Below are positions 13,263 through 14,438 of a DNA stretch of 14,438 nucleotides, piece by piece. The DNA comes from Candidatus Mesolinea sp. (GTDB lineage Bacteria; Chloroflexota; Anaerolineae; Anaerolineales; Anaerolineaceae). The notes beneath the pieces are model-generated. The model did not search any database. It saw only the letters and a list, made by a program, of their open reading frames with translations, and had not been told where the DNA came from. Both the position numbers and the translations under genes were made by a program. Each line of letters begins with the position of its first letter. Within the stretch, counting starts at the first letter, position 1. The stretch lies in NCBI GenBank assembly GCA_003445715.1, contig DMCS01000052.1, positions 1 through 14,438 of the forward strand, read 5' to 3'.

Positions 13263-14438
13263 CTATCTCGGATTAATATCAATGGTCAGACCGTTTGCCT
13301 TGGAGACATCAGCGTAATTTTTTGCCCTTAACTTCACCGTGACCATTTCGCCAGGTCGAACGTATTTCTCAGGTTTGCGCGTGACCAAGTTTTCGCCATC
13401 ATGGACTTCAACCCATACCGGTTGTTCTATTGGTTGAGTCACGCGCATCTGCAAGCGAATATCCTCCTGAGCTAAAGTGGATTTATCCAGTTTGTGTGGC
13501 ACCACATAGCGCACGTTCTTGCCAGCTTTCAACGGGATGTAGCGCGCCTCTGCATTGCGCAAACTAATGGCGTATTGAGCTGCACGTTTACCTGCTTCAA
13601 AGCCAGCTTCCGAAACCCAATCAACCAAATCATAGACGTGCACCACGTTACCCGCGGCAAAAATACCTGGAACATTCGTCTGGAAGGTTTCATCGACATA
13701 CGGTCCCCCCGTGATTGGATCGAGCTTTACCCCCGCTTTCCGCGAAAGCTCATTTTCTGGGATCAAACCAACCGAAAGCAGCAACGTATCACAGGGGATA
13801 ATCTCTTCGGTACCAGGAATGAAATTCCATTTTTCATCCACTTGCACGGCTTCCACCGCCTCAACGCGATTTTTGCCCATAATGCGCTTGACCGTATGGT
13901 TGAGCTGCAGCGGGATGTTGTAGTCCTGCAGGCATTGCACTAAGTTGCGGCTCAGGCCTGAAAGATAAGATTGAATCTCTAAGACGCGCTCGACCTTAGC
14001 GCCCTCGAACGTCAGACGGCGCGCCATAATCATGCCAATATCGCCAGAGCCTAAGATGACCACATTCTTGGAAGGCATGTAGCCTTCCACATTGACCCAG
14101 CGTTGAGCCGTGCCGGCCGTATAAACGCCATTTGGGCGCATGCCAGGGATGCGAATTTGCGATCGCGTACGCTCGCGGCAGCCCATAGCCAAGACAATCG
14201 CCCGTGCTTCAATTTCGACATAGCCATGCGCTTTACTGGAGACAAATAAGTGGCGATTTGGGGTGATATCCATCACCATGGTGTTGAGCAGAGCTTCAAC
14301 GCCCAAACTGAGCATTTCTTCGATAAAACGTTGGGCGTAAGCAGGACCGGGCAAGTCTTCTTTGAGCAGTTCCAGACCAAATCCATTGTGGATGCATTGC
14401 ACTAAGATGCCGCCTAATTCGTAATCGCGCTCGATGAT
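13263..14438 (-). CDS. FAD/NAD(P)-dependent oxidoreductase (5' end beyond the window)
   Basis: The frame is open to the right edge, so the gene is cut there; 391 residues are visible, starting in I-I-E-R-D-Y-E-L-G-G-I-L before QCIHNGFG, which is conserved family sequence. The FAD-binding GxGxxG N-terminus is missing from the window. Seen are a GCRERTRSQIRIPG stretch, the NAD(P)-binding GSGDIG (about 14035-14052), LLLSVGLIPENEL, and the FAD-contacting PGIFAAGNVV near the C-terminal side. A beta-rich C-terminal extension of about 80 residues follows. This is a pyridine-nucleotide-disulfide oxidoreductase-like protein without the CxxxxC redox disulfide in the visible part. Together with the DUF1667 gene 8 bp downstream it resembles subunits of an anaerobic glycerol-3-phosphate dehydrogenase complex. 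A dehydrogenase subunit gene would be expected beyond the right edge; that is a prediction. Confidence 0.9.
   Translation of the reverse strand: MIERDYELGGILVQCIHNGFGLELLKEDLPGPAYAQRFIEEMLSLGVEALLNTMVMDITPNRHLFVSSKAHGYVEIEARAIVLAMGCRERTRSQIRIPGMRPNGVYTAGTAQRWVNVEGYMPSKNVVILGSGDIGMIMARRLTFEGAKVERVLEIQSYLSGLSRNLVQCLQDYNIPLQLNHTVKRIMGKNRVEAVEAVQVDEKWNFIPGTEEIIPCDTLLLSVGLIPENELSRKAGVKLDPITGGPYVDETFQTNVPGIFAAGNVVHVYDLVDWVSEAGFEAGKRAAQYAISLRNAEARYIPLKAGKNVRYVVPHKLDKSTLAQEDIRLQMRVTQPIEQPVWVEVHDGENLVTRKPEKYVRPGEMVTVKLRAKNYADVSKANGLTIDINPR

Noticed and set aside
14400..14402. GTG at 14402 as the true start of the FAD oxidoreductase
   Set aside because: The frame stays open upstream and encodes conserved family residues (ERDYELGGIL), so the gene simply continues past the window edge.
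1..14438. CRISPR array, tRNA/rRNA genes, insertion sequences, attachment sites or replication origin
   Set aside because: I scanned both strands and saw no regularly spaced repeats, no cloverleaf-like sequence, no transposase or integrase gene and no DnaA-box cluster.

Overview
The base composition, gene content and domain style suggest a bacterium of the phylum Chloroflexota, most likely an anaerobic member of the Anaerolineae. This is an inference. It rests on a Thr/Pro-linked membrane-anchored SH3 protein, a DHH-CBS-tRNA nucleotidyltransferase fusion, a stand-alone PP2C phosphatase and an FAD oxidoreductase/DUF1667 pair. No rRNA or other taxonomic marker is present.

Layout. (1) Positions 76-3315, minus strand: a four-gene run read right to left. 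It encodes a membrane-anchored alpha/beta-hydrolase-like protein, a membrane-anchored SH3 protein, a PP2C phosphatase and an OmpR-type response regulator, with a good promoter in front (TATAAT at 3359-3354). Its cognate histidine kinase is not in the window. (2) Positions 3316-3746: an AT-rich divergent intergenic region with promoters in both directions. (3) Positions 3747-4511, plus strand: a lone NAD-type short-chain dehydrogenase, closed by a 14-bp perfect inverted repeat. (4) Positions 4695-9448, plus strand: a membrane-anchored penicillin-recognising serine hydrolase, apparently read from an extended -10 promoter that would give a leaderless mRNA; then the 889-residue DHH-CBS-nucleotidyltransferase fusion; then an overlapping GNAT acetyltransferase. 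(5) Positions 9461-10033, minus strand: a two-helix membrane protein with a PH-like domain, convergent with the GNAT gene. (6) Positions 10362-12766, plus strand: a carbohydrate operon encoding PTS IIA, PTS IIB, a class II aldolase and DeoC. It has a TTGACA promoter sitting in a dyad and ends in a strong bidirectional terminator. (7) Positions 12883-14438, minus strand: a DUF1667 protein and an FAD/NAD-dependent oxidoreductase whose 5' end lies beyond the right edge.

How they fit together. Block 6 looks like uptake or phospho-control of a sugar or polyol followed by aldol cleavage. DeoC would give acetaldehyde plus glyceraldehyde-3-phosphate, and the class II aldolase would cleave a ketose phosphate. 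No membrane IIC permease is present beside the IIA and IIB genes. Block 7 resembles the accessory subunits of an anaerobic glycerol-3-phosphate dehydrogenase type system. Block 1 combines two signalling outputs, Ser/Thr dephosphorylation and two-component transcription control, with two envelope-facing proteins.

I found no clear evidence of a completely new system, and no CRISPR array, tRNA, rRNA or insertion sequence. The most noteworthy points are the PTS IIA/IIB pair without a permease next to two aldolases, the serine hydrolase with SxxK/SDN/KxG but no visible deacylating Glu, the alpha/beta-hydrolase with Thr at the nucleophile position, and dyad symmetries overlapping three separate promoters.
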